Shown here piece after piece: positions 54,062-61,540 of a DNA stretch of 64,000 nucleotides. Location of the stretch: positions 248,001 to 312,000 of the forward strand of contig NZ_FRBL01000008.1 in assembly GCF_900142605.1 (NCBI RefSeq), given 5' to 3'. The number at the start of each line of letters is the position of its first letter. The first letter of the stretch is position 1. The DNA is from Chitinophaga jiangningensis. Its GTDB lineage: Bacteria > Bacteroidota > Bacteroidia > Chitinophagales > Chitinophagaceae. Made by a program: the position numbers and the translations under genes. The notes under the pieces were generated by a model. That model was given only the letters and a program-made list of their open reading frames with translations, ran no database searches and was not told the DNA's origin.

Positions 54062-54787
54062 ATGAGCAAGTATATCCTACATAAAGAAGACAGCAGACAC
54101 CACGAGTATAACGACTGGCTGGAAAGTAAAAAAACATTCAGCTTCGCGGATTACTATAATCCTAAGCGTATTCATTTTGGTGCACTGCGTGTATTCAACG
54201 ACGATATCGTGAAAGCCACCAAAGGCTTCGGTAAACATCCGCACGATAACATGGAAATTATTTCCATCCCACTGCAGGGAAGCCTGATACATAAAGACAA
54301 CCTCGGCAACGAAGAAGTGATCAGGGCAGGAGAAATTCAGGTGATGAGCACCGGTAGCGGCGTATTCCACAGCGAATACAACCACGAAACAGAGCAGTCC
54401 ACCCGCTTCCTGCAAATATGGATCTACCCTTCCGCACTGAACGTAACGCCGCATTATGGTCGCCTTACCCTCCAGAATGCCTGGTTTGATAATCAGTTCA
54501 GCACCTTTGTAGCACCGGTAGCCTCCGAAAAAGCCGCCATGATCCACCAGGACGCCTACCTCAGCATGGGTAAGTTCAGCGGAGATAAAGAATTTAGCTA
54601 TACCATCCAACAAAATGGCAATGGCGCCTATTTATATGTAATCGACGGCAGTATAGACATAGACGGACATGTACTCTCAACCGGCGATGCACTCGGTATC
54701 AGCGATACAGCCGCATTCAACGGCCAGGTGAAAAGTAACAGCGCCACCATCCTGGTAATTGATGTACCCATGAACATTCAATTGTAA
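54062..54787 (+). CDS. Pirin-family bicupin protein (YhaK-like)
   Basis: A 241-residue bicupin. The N-terminal cupin has the pirin metal-site pattern GKHPHDNMEIISIPLQGSL and GSGVFHSEYN (His residues around 60, 62 and 104). The C-terminal cupin is degenerate, as in YhaK-type pirins. Pirins act as redox-sensitive regulators or quercetin/quinone dioxygenases. It is the first gene of an operon with a degenerate receiver protein (4 bases downstream), a ring-cleaving dioxygenase-like protein and a carboxylesterase, which suggests a role in quinone or aromatic electrophile turnover. Confidence 0.9.
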   Translation: MSKYILHKEDSRHHEYNDWLESKKTFSFADYYNPKRIHFGALRVFNDDIVKATKGFGKHPHDNMEIISIPLQGSLIHKDNLGNEEVIRAGEIQVMSTGSGVFHSEYNHETEQSTRFLQIWIYPSALNVTPHYGRLTLQNAWFDNQFSTFVAPVASEKAAMIHQDAYLSMGKFSGDKEFSYTIQQNGNGAYLYVIDGSIDIDGHVLSTGDALGISDTAAFNGQVKSNSATILVIDVPMNIQL

Positions 54788-54791
54788 GATT

Positions 54792-55091
54792 ATGACAGAC
54801 AAATCATCACTGAACCTGCTGGCAATAGGCTACCACCCTGAAATCATGCAGGTGGTACACCGGCTCATCAACAGCCACAACGGCTGGAACGGTACCATCG
54901 CCAACTCGCTGGAACAGGCAGCCACACTGCTGCATAGCAACAACTATGACGGCATCCTGCTCTGCGCCGGCGTTAACGAGGCCGACGAAGCCCAGGTCAG
55001 AAATATAGCATCCAATGCCCGCATCATCCGCCACTATGGCGGCGGTAGCGGACTCCTGGAAAATGAAATTCGTATTGCATTTGAAATCTAA
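54792..55091 (+). CDS. Small receiver-like protein with Cys in place of the phospho-acceptor Asp
   Basis: A 99-residue protein with the strand/helix pattern of a response-regulator receiver domain: LNLLAIGYHPE as strand 1, a helix, then YDGILLCAG where receivers have a phrase like YDLILLDxxMP. The phospho-acceptor Asp is replaced by Cys58, the only Cys of the protein, and the acidic pair of strand 1 is missing. Phosphorylation is therefore unlikely; a redox or electrophile-sensing Cys is an attractive idea in this operon (inference). The gene starts 4 bases after the pirin stop codon and 18 bases before the dioxygenase-like gene. Confidence 0.6.
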   Translation: MTDKSSLNLLAIGYHPEIMQVVHRLINSHNGWNGTIANSLEQAATLLHSNNYDGILLCAGVNEADEAQVRNIASNARIIRHYGGGSGLLENEIRIAFEI

Positions 55092-55109
55092 CTTTTTAAA
55101 ATAATTACT

Positions 55110-56045
55110 ATGAACAACAATATTTTAGGCTTACACCACATCACTGCGATTGCAGGCGACGCTCAGCAAAATCTCGACTTCTATACCAAAGTACTCGGAC
55201 AACGACTGGTGAAAAAAACCGTCAACTTCGACGATCCCGGCACCTACCACTTCTACTTCGGTAACGAGCAGGGAACACCCGGCACCATCCTCACCTTCTT
55301 CCCATGGCAAAACATCGGTAAAGGTAAATCCGGTACCGGCATGGCTACGGAAATCAGCTATACCGTTCCTACCGGCAGTCTCGACTTCTGGAAAGCACGC
55401 TTCCAACAATTCAACGTGCCTTTCGAAGAAACCATCGAACGTCTCGGTGATAAAGTATTACGCTTTACCGATCCGGACGGACTTCAACTCAGCTTCGTAG
55501 AAACGCCTGCCACGGATAGCCGCCTCCCATGGGAAACGGCCGACATCAAAAAAGACGTCGCCACCAAAGGCTTCCACAGCACCACGCTGACGCTAAAAAA
55601 TATCGACGCCACCGCAAAAGTGCTCACTGACCTCTTCGGCTACACGCTGCTGGCACAGGAAGGCAACCGCTACCGCTTTGGTACCACCACCGTGGAAAGC
55701 GCCAACATCATCGACCTGCTGGCAACGCCGGATGGCGACCGCGGCCACAACGCTGCCGGTACCAACCACCACGTGGCCTTCCGCGTAGCAAACGATGATA
55801 TCCAGATGGCCCTGCGTGAAAAAATCGTAGCCGCCGGACACCACATCACACCGAAAATCGACAGGGACTACTTCTACTCCCTCTACTTCAGAGAACCAGG
55901 AGGCGTACTCTTCGAAATTGCTACCGACAACCCCGGCTTCACCGTGGATGAACCACTGAACGAACTCGGTCAGGGCCTGCGACTCCCTAAACAATACGAG
56001 CCGCACAGAAAAGAAATTGAAGGCGTATTGCCGGTATTAAAATAG
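55110..56045 (+). CDS. Ring-cleaving dioxygenase-like VOC protein (MhqO type)
   Basis: A 311-residue protein of two VOC/glyoxalase modules. Module 1 begins GLHHITAIAGDAQQNLDFY, the second contains TNHHVAFRV and GGVLFEIATD. His and Glu of these motifs are the expected metal ligands. The pattern FFPWQNIGKGKSGTG is typical of the MhqO/YkcA group, which acts on hydroquinone- or catechol-type compounds in Bacillus. It lies before an MhqD-like carboxylesterase gene, matching the MhqO-MhqD pairing known in quinone resistance. Confidence 0.85.
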   Translation: MNNNILGLHHITAIAGDAQQNLDFYTKVLGQRLVKKTVNFDDPGTYHFYFGNEQGTPGTILTFFPWQNIGKGKSGTGMATEISYTVPTGSLDFWKARFQQFNVPFEETIERLGDKVLRFTDPDGLQLSFVETPATDSRLPWETADIKKDVATKGFHSTTLTLKNIDATAKVLTDLFGYTLLAQEGNRYRFGTTTVESANIIDLLATPDGDRGHNAAGTNHHVAFRVANDDIQMALREKIVAAGHHITPKIDRDYFYSLYFREPGGVLFEIATDNPGFTVDEPLNELGQGLRLPKQYEPHRKEIEGVLPVLK

Positions 56046-56058
56046 TTATCTCAGGAAG

Positions 56059-56202
56059 ACACCGAAGGGTACAACCGCAATAAAAGCAGCGGCCCGCACA
56101 ACACGCAACCGCGGATAACACCGAAGGTTACTAACACAATAAAAAGCAGCGGCCCCGCGCAGCGGGGCCCCCTCCCGGGATGACACCGAAGGTGTCATCC
56201 CG
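56059..56202. repeat. Intergenic tandem repeats and hairpins inside the detoxification operon
   Basis: Two similar units (56059-56094 and 56118-56154) each run from ACACCGAAGG to GCAGCGGCCC, about 59 bases apart. A third ACACCGAAGG is the apex of a perfect 12-bp hairpin (56176-56202, GAA loop). GGCCCCGC-GCA-GCGGGGCC forms another hairpin at 56151-56169. The block lies between the dioxygenase-like and carboxylesterase genes and may tune the expression of the latter. Confidence 0.65.
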
Positions 56203-56224
56203 AACCAATCAAAAAAAACAACTA

Positions 56225-56845
56225 ATGACACATCAGAAAAACATAATCACCGCCGGCAGGCCCATCACCGAAGCTAAAAAAGCCCTTATCATGATCCACG
56301 GCCGTGGTGGCTCCGCCAGAGACATCATCACCCTGGCACCACACCTTAACGTAAAAGACTACACGATCATCGCACCACAGGCTACCGGCAACACCTGGTA
56401 TCCGCAGTCATTCCTCGCACCACCGGCCGAAAATGAGCCCTGGCTCAGCAACGCACTGGACGTATTAAGTGAGGTAGTAAACGACACCGTGGCCGCCGGC
56501 ATCAGCAAAGAAAATATTTACTTCCTGGGATTCTCGCAAGGGGCCTGCCTTACGCTGGAATTCACCACCCGGAACGCAGACAAGTACGGTGGTGTAGTGG
56601 CCTTTACAGGTGGCCTCATCGGCGATCACATCTACCAGGAAAATTACAAGGGAAACTTTAATAATACGCCGGTGTACATAGGCAGTAGCGACCCCGACTT
56701 CCACGTACCAGTAGCAAGGGTACATGAATCGGCCGAACTACTCAAAAAAATGGGGGCTGACGTAACCGCAACGATATATCCTCAAATGGGCCATACGATA
56801 ACGGTAGACGAATTAAAAGAAGCAAACAGACTGGTGTTTAAGTAA
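56225..56845 (+). CDS. Phospholipase/carboxylesterase family hydrolase (MhqD type)
   Basis: A 206-residue alpha/beta hydrolase. It has MIHGRGGSARDI as oxyanion region, the nucleophile elbow GFSQGACL, the Asp in GSSDPDFHVP and the His in MGHTITVDE. Length and motifs fit the YodD/MhqD branch of the phospholipase/carboxylesterase family, which accompanies MhqO-type dioxygenases in quinone resistance. A start at 56180 would overlap the hairpin block, so ATG 56225 is preferred. The 179-base gap from the dioxygenase-like gene is unusually long for the operon and is filled by repeats. Confidence 0.85.
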   Translation: MTHQKNIITAGRPITEAKKALIMIHGRGGSARDIITLAPHLNVKDYTIIAPQATGNTWYPQSFLAPPAENEPWLSNALDVLSEVVNDTVAAGISKENIYFLGFSQGACLTLEFTTRNADKYGGVVAFTGGLIGDHIYQENYKGNFNNTPVYIGSSDPDFHVPVARVHESAELLKKMGADVTATIYPQMGHTITVDELKEANRLVFK

Positions 56846-56869
56846 GCCTTAACCGGCTTACTTTTTTTT
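56841..56869. terminator. Terminator shared by convergent carboxylesterase and Crp/Fnr genes
   Basis: AGTAAGCC (56841-56848) pairs with GGCTTACT (56855-56862), then a T run follows on the plus strand. The stem covers the stop codon of the carboxylesterase gene and the stop codon of the convergent regulator gene. Confidence 0.75.
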
Positions 56870-57439
56870 ATGCATAGCGCCACGCACCTTACTCAAAAAC
56901 TCAGGCGACACACCCAGGTACCTTGCAATTTGGTTTTGCGGCACCCGCTGCACTATCTCCGGATACTTTTCCGTAAACGCGATATAACGCTGCTCCGCCG
57001 TTTGTGATACCAGGCTGTGAAACCGGCGCTGCAACGCAAACAGCGACCGCTGTACCAGCAATCGAAACATGGTTTCGAACTGCGGCACCTGCTCAAACAA
57101 CTGCTGCTTACTCTTGTAATCAATCAGCAGCAACTCACTATCCTCCAGCGTTTCAATAAACATATTGGTCGGCTTCTGCTCTGTAAAACTATACAAGTCA
57201 CTCACCCACCAGTTCTCCACGGCAAAAGACAAAATGGTTTCGGTACCATCATCACTGAGAAAATAAGTTCTCACCAAACCCTTTACAATAAAGGCTTCGA
57301 AGTCACACACCTCCCCTTCCTGCAACAGATACGTACGCTTACGCACCCGCCTGAACTTCAGCAGGGAATGAAAATATTCCCGCTCCTCATCGGTGAGTTG
57401 GATACACTTGTCTACAAACTGGTCTATTTGCTCGTACAT
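56858..57439 (-). CDS. Crp/Fnr-family transcriptional regulator
   Basis: A 193-residue regulator with an N-terminal cyclic-nucleotide-binding-like beta-barrel (about 15-125; LLQEGEVCDFEAFIVKGLVRTYFL) and a C-terminal winged helix (PQNQIARYLGVSPEFLSKVRGAM). It lacks the FNR cysteines and the canonical cAMP-binding Arg-Ser pair is not obvious, so the ligand is unknown. It converges on the detoxification operon and could regulate it through the palindrome at 53971-54000 (inference). Confidence 0.9.
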   Translation of the reverse strand: MYEQIDQFVDKCIQLTDEEREYFHSLLKFRRVRKRTYLLQEGEVCDFEAFIVKGLVRTYFLSDDGTETILSFAVENWWVSDLYSFTEQKPTNMFIETLEDSELLLIDYKSKQQLFEQVPQFETMFRLLVQRSLFALQRRFHSLVSQTAEQRYIAFTEKYPEIVQRVPQNQIARYLGVSPEFLSKVRGAMHKKK

Positions 57440-57518
57440 AGGGTAAAGATAAGACAGGTTTAGGAGTCTCCAAGTTTCCTTGTGAAAAATGAATTTTAAT
57501 ATTAGTCTTTTTTGCCAT

Positions 57519-57526
57519 TACCTTTG
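57519..57526 (+). promoter_or_regulatory. Bacteroidota-type -7 box of the RNA ligase leader
   Basis: TACCTTTG fully matches TAnnTTTG and is followed by CACCGC. Transcription would start about 57533, some 190 bases before the RNA ligase start codon. The expected -33 box is weak. Confidence 0.55.
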
Positions 57527-57555
57527 CACCGCAAAAAAAGAATATTAACAGCAAC

Positions 57556-57645
57556 ATGCAACACATCCCAACATACATGATTCCTGCCGCCTCCTATCCA
57601 ATGTGGGAGCAGGAACCTGTGGGGATCAATGATGCTGACAATTAG
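57556..57645 (+). CDS. 29-codon leader ORF, function unknown
   Basis: A short reading frame encoding MQHIPTYMIPA (first residues) and ending GINDADN, with stop TAG at 57643-57645. The same RNA can fold: TTCCTG (57581-57586) with CAGGAA (57610-57615) and CTCCTA (57591-57596) with TGGGAG (57604-57609). It is followed after 24 bases by a strong terminator. It may be a leader peptide, a small protein or part of a structured RNA; translation is not proven. Confidence 0.35.
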   Translation: MQHIPTYMIPAASYPMWEQEPVGINDADN

Positions 57646-57669
57646 CGCAACCTGATTTATGCATATACG

Positions 57670-57698
57670 GCCCCGCAAGCAATTGCGGGGCTTTTTTT
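57670..57698 (+). terminator. Strong intrinsic terminator upstream of the RNA ligase gene
   Basis: GCCCCGCAA (57670-57678) pairs perfectly with TTGCGGGGC (57683-57691) around the GNRA-type loop GCAA, followed by seven T. It sits between the promoter-like box at 57519 and the RNA ligase start at 57725. Confidence 0.92.
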
Positions 57699-57724
57699 AT
57701 TTAATCCCATTAATCATCAACAAC

Positions 57725-58735
57725 ATGAGAAAACTGGCTAGTATCCAAAAAATTACCGGTCTGGAACCCATAGCAGGCGCGGATGCCATCGAAAAGGCTT
57801 ACATACTGGGCTGGCAGCTGGTAGTGAAAAAGAATGAATTTAAACCCGGTGACTTATGCATCTATTGCGAAATCGATAGCAGGATGCCGGAGGTACCTAC
57901 ATTCGAATTCCTGCGTCCCCGTGGCATGCGAATTAAAACCACGCGGTTGCGGGGACAGGTATCCCAAGGCATTGCATTTCCGCTTGACCTGTTACCTGCC
58001 GGCTTCCCCGTAACTGAAGGTGCTGACTGCACAGCAGTGTTGGGCATCACTAAGTACGAAGCCCCCATGCCCGCCTGCCTTACCGGTGCTGCCAAAGGTG
58101 CCTTCCCATCCTTCATTCCAAAAACGGATGAAACAAGAGTACAGGTATTGCAGCACATCCTTGATAAATACAAAGGTGAAACCTGCTACATTACAGAAAA
58201 GCTGGATGGGAGCAGCGCAACTTTCTTTATCAATAACGGTGAATTCGGCGTTTGCAGCCGCAACCTGGAACTGCTGGAAGCTAATACCAATAGTCTATGG
58301 CAGGTAGCACGGGCACTCCGGATCGAGGAGAAACTGCGTTCACTCCATGGCAACTTCGCATTACAGGGTGAGCTGTTCGGAGAAGGTATTCAGGGTAATA
58401 AACTCAGGATGCACGGGCCACATGTCCGGTTCTTCAATATCTTCGATATCAGCAAGTCTGCATACCTGGGATTTCATTCATTCATGGCCACATTGGAGCA
58501 ACTGGAACTCGAACCCGTACCGGTATTGACCACCACTTATGTACTGGATAACAATATCGACGCCCTGGTAAAAATGGCCACCATAAAAAGTACCATATGC
58601 CCCGATGCCTGGGCAGAAGGAATTGTGATCCGCCCGGTGGAAGACAAAATTGAGTCTTACAATGATCTATTCTCCTACGGCCGGGTTACATTTAAAGCCA
58701 TCAATCCGGAGTTTTTAATTAAATACGGCGAATAA
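57725..58735 (+). CDS. RNA ligase, DRB0094 (DraRnl) family
   Basis: A 336-residue ATP-dependent RNA ligase. The N-terminal OB-like module (1-110; LASIQKITGLEPIAGADAIEKA) is typical of the Deinococcus DraRnl group. Catalytic motifs are TEKLDGSS (motif I, Lys159 takes the AMP), LQGELFGEGIQGNKL (motif IIIa), AEGIVIRPV (motif IV) and VTFKAINPEFL (motif V). The family seals nicks with a 3'-OH RNA end. ATG 57725 is chosen because an upstream ATG (57659) would encode a terminator hairpin; the protein then starts MRKLASIQK as relatives do. The gene stands alone behind a leader with a terminator. Confidence 0.9.
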   Translation: MRKLASIQKITGLEPIAGADAIEKAYILGWQLVVKKNEFKPGDLCIYCEIDSRMPEVPTFEFLRPRGMRIKTTRLRGQVSQGIAFPLDLLPAGFPVTEGADCTAVLGITKYEAPMPACLTGAAKGAFPSFIPKTDETRVQVLQHILDKYKGETCYITEKLDGSSATFFINNGEFGVCSRNLELLEANTNSLWQVARALRIEEKLRSLHGNFALQGELFGEGIQGNKLRMHGPHVRFFNIFDISKSAYLGFHSFMATLEQLELEPVPVLTTTYVLDNNIDALVKMATIKSTICPDAWAEGIVIRPVEDKIESYNDLFSYGRVTFKAINPEFLIKYGE

Positions 58736-58736
58736 C

Positions 58737-58770
58737 AACAGCGCTGTTCCTGAGTGGGAACAGCGCTGTT
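58737..58770. terminator. Palindromic terminator between convergent genes
   Basis: AACAGCGCTGTTCC (58737-58750) pairs perfectly with GGAACAGCGCTGTT (58757-58770) around TGAGTG. It directly follows the RNA ligase stop codon and also faces the convergent alcohol dehydrogenase gene; T tails are short. Confidence 0.75.
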
Positions 58771-58808
58771 TCGTGTAGGCTATTACGTTATCTGCTCTGG
58801 CTAGTACC

Positions 58809-59855
58809 CTACAACGTAGCCATATCAATCACAAAACGATAACGCACATCTCCTTTCAGCATACGCTCATAAGCCGTTGCGATATCCTTGATATCAATCA
58901 CCTCTACGTCGGAAACAATATTATTTGCTGCACAGAAATCCAGCATCTCCTGGGTTTCAGGCAAGCCACCAATCATAGAACCAGCCACACTCTTACGACC
59001 ACCAATCAATGCAAATGGAGGAATTTTTGCAGGCTCCGGTGGCACACCAACGCAGATGTGCGTACCATTGGTTCTTAACAGCGACATATACGCAGCAATA
59101 TCATGTGGTGCACTCACTGTATCGAGAATAAAATCAAAGGTATTCTGTGCAGCTTTAAACTGGGCCTTATCGGAAGTGAGCAGGAAATTATGCGCTCCTA
59201 ATTTTTTAGCATCTGCTTCTTTTGCAGGAGAGGTACTCAGCACCGTTACTTCTGCGCCAAATGCCACACCAAATTTCACCGCCATGTGGCCTAAACCACC
59301 CAAGCCCAGCACTGCCAGCTTATGCCCTTTGCCCACTTTCCAGTGGCGCAGCGGAGAGTAAGTAGTAATACCGGCACACAGCAGCGGTGCTACATTTGCC
59401 AGTGGTTGGCCTTCCTGTACACGCAGCACGAAATCTTCCTTCACCACGATGGTTTTGGAATAGCCGCCATAGGTAGGCATACCATCGGTGTAATGGTTGG
59501 TAGCGTTGTAAGTCTGGATGTTACCATGGTCGCAGTACTGCTCCAGGCCATCTTTACAGTTGTGGCATTTCCCGCAGGAGTCCACCATACAGCCGGTTCC
59601 GGCCAGTTCACCCACCTTGAATTTAGTGACCTGGTCACCCACTTTCACAATTCTTCCTACGATTTCATGACCGGGTACCATTGGGTAAATGCCCGGAAAC
59701 CAGTCGTCGCGGATCTGATGCAGGTCGGAGTGACAAACACCGCAAAACAAAATATCGAACTGCACGTCGTGAGGTCCTACCTCCCGGCGTTCAAACGACC
59801 ACTCTGCCAGATCAGCACCTGCACTTTGTGCAGCATATCCTTTTGTTGTAATCAT
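58809..59855 (-). CDS. Zinc-dependent NAD(P) alcohol dehydrogenase (YahK/CAD type)
   Basis: A 348-residue medium-chain dehydrogenase. The catalytic zinc ligands lie in GVCHSDLH (Cys41) and PGHE (His63). A structural zinc lobe is GCMVDSCGKCHNC plus a later Cys. The Rossmann motif is GLGGLGHMAVKF. Motif wording places it with the cinnamyl-alcohol-dehydrogenase/YahK group, NADPH-linked aldehyde reductases of broad specificity. It lies 108 bases downstream of an AraC regulator gene in the same direction, and may be its target. Confidence 0.92.
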   Translation of the reverse strand: MITTKGYAAQSAGADLAEWSFERREVGPHDVQFDILFCGVCHSDLHQIRDDWFPGIYPMVPGHEIVGRIVKVGDQVTKFKVGELAGTGCMVDSCGKCHNCKDGLEQYCDHGNIQTYNATNHYTDGMPTYGGYSKTIVVKEDFVLRVQEGQPLANVAPLLCAGITTYSPLRHWKVGKGHKLAVLGLGGLGHMAVKFGVAFGAEVTVLSTSPAKEADAKKLGAHNFLLTSDKAQFKAAQNTFDFILDTVSAPHDIAAYMSLLRTNGTHICVGVPPEPAKIPPFALIGGRKSVAGSMIGGLPETQEMLDFCAANNIVSDVEVIDIKDIATAYERMLKGDVRYRFVIDMATL

Positions 59856-59963
59856 AAATAGTAATAGATTTTGTGCTCGGAAATAAACGTCTTGTACGAC
59901 AAATTTACGATCTCCCTAAAAAATCTCCTTTACTATGGGGATCAATTAAATGTTCCATTTAGC

Positions 59964-60836
59964 TCATGCCTGTGCTTCCTGGCGAATGGCGGTAGGACTC
60001 ACCCCGAAATGTGCCTTGAAGATCCTGGAAAAATGCGAGGGATTCTCAAAGCCCACCATATAACACACGTCCAGTACGGGCATGCCGGTATTTTCCAACG
60101 CCTCCCTGGCTTTCTGTAAACGGCGCATACGTATCCACTCCGCCGGCGGCATGTTATAGATAGCCATGCAGTCTCTCTTAAAACCTGCCAGACTCCTCCC
60201 CGAAAGGTACGCCAGCTGCTCCAGGCTAAGCTGGTTAGCGAAATTAGCCTCCATCACTTCTACCAGATCCGCCTTCACGGGCTTTTTCAGCTGCAAAAAC
60301 TGCTGCAGCAAAGGTTTGTCGGTAGCTGCAATGTTATACAACAACTCCAGCATTTTTATTTTCAGCAACCCGGTATCTACCTGTTGGGGCTCATTAAAGT
60401 ATGGCATCACGGATTCAAAAAACCGCTGTAACCGTTCGCCAACAGGCTTTACGATCACCTGGCTATCTGTATCTGCATGATCGCTGGTAATGTCCGCCAT
60501 GCGGATAAATTCCTGTATAAACTCATCTTTCAAAAAAAACAGGATGCTCTCATATACATAGCCCGAACCCGGCACACCGGTTTTATTATACTGAATAAGG
60601 GACGCCTTCTTTACCAGCAGCATCTCATGTTGCCGCACAGGATAGGTTTGCTTACCGTATGTAACAATATTCTGCCCCTTGGCCACGTACAGCAGCATAT
60701 GCTCTTCCAGGAACATGCTGCCCGTAGTACAATCGGCATGGGTACAACTTTCAATAGCAGAAAAGCCGTTCAGTTGCAGGCTCCGGTGATTAAACGGTGC
60801 CGCAACCAGCTCGGACGGAACGCTGACAGACTTCAT
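59964..60836 (-). CDS. AraC-family transcriptional regulator
   Basis: A 290-residue regulator. An N-terminal cupin-like effector domain (about 10-170; EEHMLLYVAKGQNIVTY, VRQHEMLLVKKASL) is followed by a double helix-turn-helix (about 195-290; LSLEQLAYLSGRSLAGFKRDC and VLDVCYMVGFENPSHFSRIFKAHFG). A frame upstream to 60938 exists but ATG 60836 gives the usual N-terminus (MKSVSVPSELV). It is divergent to the TetR gene and upstream of the alcohol dehydrogenase gene on the same strand. Confidence 0.9.
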   Translation of the reverse strand: MKSVSVPSELVAAPFNHRSLQLNGFSAIESCTHADCTTGSMFLEEHMLLYVAKGQNIVTYGKQTYPVRQHEMLLVKKASLIQYNKTGVPGSGYVYESILFFLKDEFIQEFIRMADITSDHADTDSQVIVKPVGERLQRFFESVMPYFNEPQQVDTGLLKIKMLELLYNIAATDKPLLQQFLQLKKPVKADLVEVMEANFANQLSLEQLAYLSGRSLAGFKRDCMAIYNMPPAEWIRMRRLQKAREALENTGMPVLDVCYMVGFENPSHFSRIFKAHFGVSPTAIRQEAQA

Positions 60837-60969
60837 CAATTCTAGTTTTTTAGTAATTCCCAACCCTGTTTTATGGTGTTTTGACGGCAAAGTGCTCAGC
60901 CGGGGTATTAAACGATACGTAAAATTACTAAAAAACAAGTTATTTCATCTTCCCGGAAAAAATATACAG

Positions 60970-61007
60970 ACAGACTTGTCTGTTCACTTTAAATTACCCT
61001 ATCTTTG
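60970..61007 (+). promoter_or_regulatory. Promoter and TetR-type operator
   Basis: ACAGAC-TT-GTCTGT (60970-60983) is a perfect 6-2-6 palindrome of the size TetR dimers bind. TATCTTTG (61000-61007) is a full -7 box. The operator covers the -33 position, so binding would block transcription; autoregulation by the TetR protein is likely. The start codon lies only 4 bases after the -7 box. Confidence 0.7.
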
Positions 61008-61011
61008 CATC

Positions 61012-61536
61012 ATGCATACGCCCAGACAAAGAATTCTTGACACGGCCGCCGTACTGTTTCACCAACAGGGATACAACAGCACCGGTATTAACCAGATCAT
61101 CAGCGAGGCAAATGTGGCAAAAGCAAGCTTTTACCAGCATTTTAAATCCAAAGATGAGCTCTGTGTGGCCTTCCTTGAAGCACGGCACGACTATTGGTTT
61201 GCCGGGTTACTGGAATATATGAGCAAGGGCAAAAACACGCAGCAGAAAATATTAGCGGCGTTTGACTTCCTCATACATATGAACAAAAAGGAAAACTTCA
61301 GGGGCTGCAGCTTTCTGAATATCCTGTCGGAAATATCCATGGAGCAGGAAGCAATCCTGGCGGTAATTCAGTCGCACAAAAAAGACCTGCGAAAGCTTTT
61401 TGAAACAGTGCTGAACGATGAACTGCTGACGGCACAGGTCTACCTCCTGTTCGAAGGCTCGATCATAGAAAGTCAGCTCTTTAAATCCAATGAGCTGATT
61501 AAAAAATCCAAAGAAATCATTGCTAAATTAATCTGA
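61012..61536 (+). CDS. TetR-family transcriptional regulator
   Basis: A 174-residue repressor with the TetR helix-turn-helix (about 5-52; RILDTAAVLFHQQGYNSTGINQII, VAKASFYQHFKSKDELC) and a C-terminal ligand-binding domain that contains RGCSFLNILSE. ATG 61012 is chosen because the upstream part of the frame would cover the operator and promoter. It is followed after 4 bases by a DUF1348 gene, a pairing seen often, suggesting control of that gene and of itself. Confidence 0.92.
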   Translation: MHTPRQRILDTAAVLFHQQGYNSTGINQIISEANVAKASFYQHFKSKDELCVAFLEARHDYWFAGLLEYMSKGKNTQQKILAAFDFLIHMNKKENFRGCSFLNILSEISMEQEAILAVIQSHKKDLRKLFETVLNDELLTAQVYLLFEGSIIESQLFKSNELIKKSKEIIAKLI

Positions 61537-61540
61537 CATT

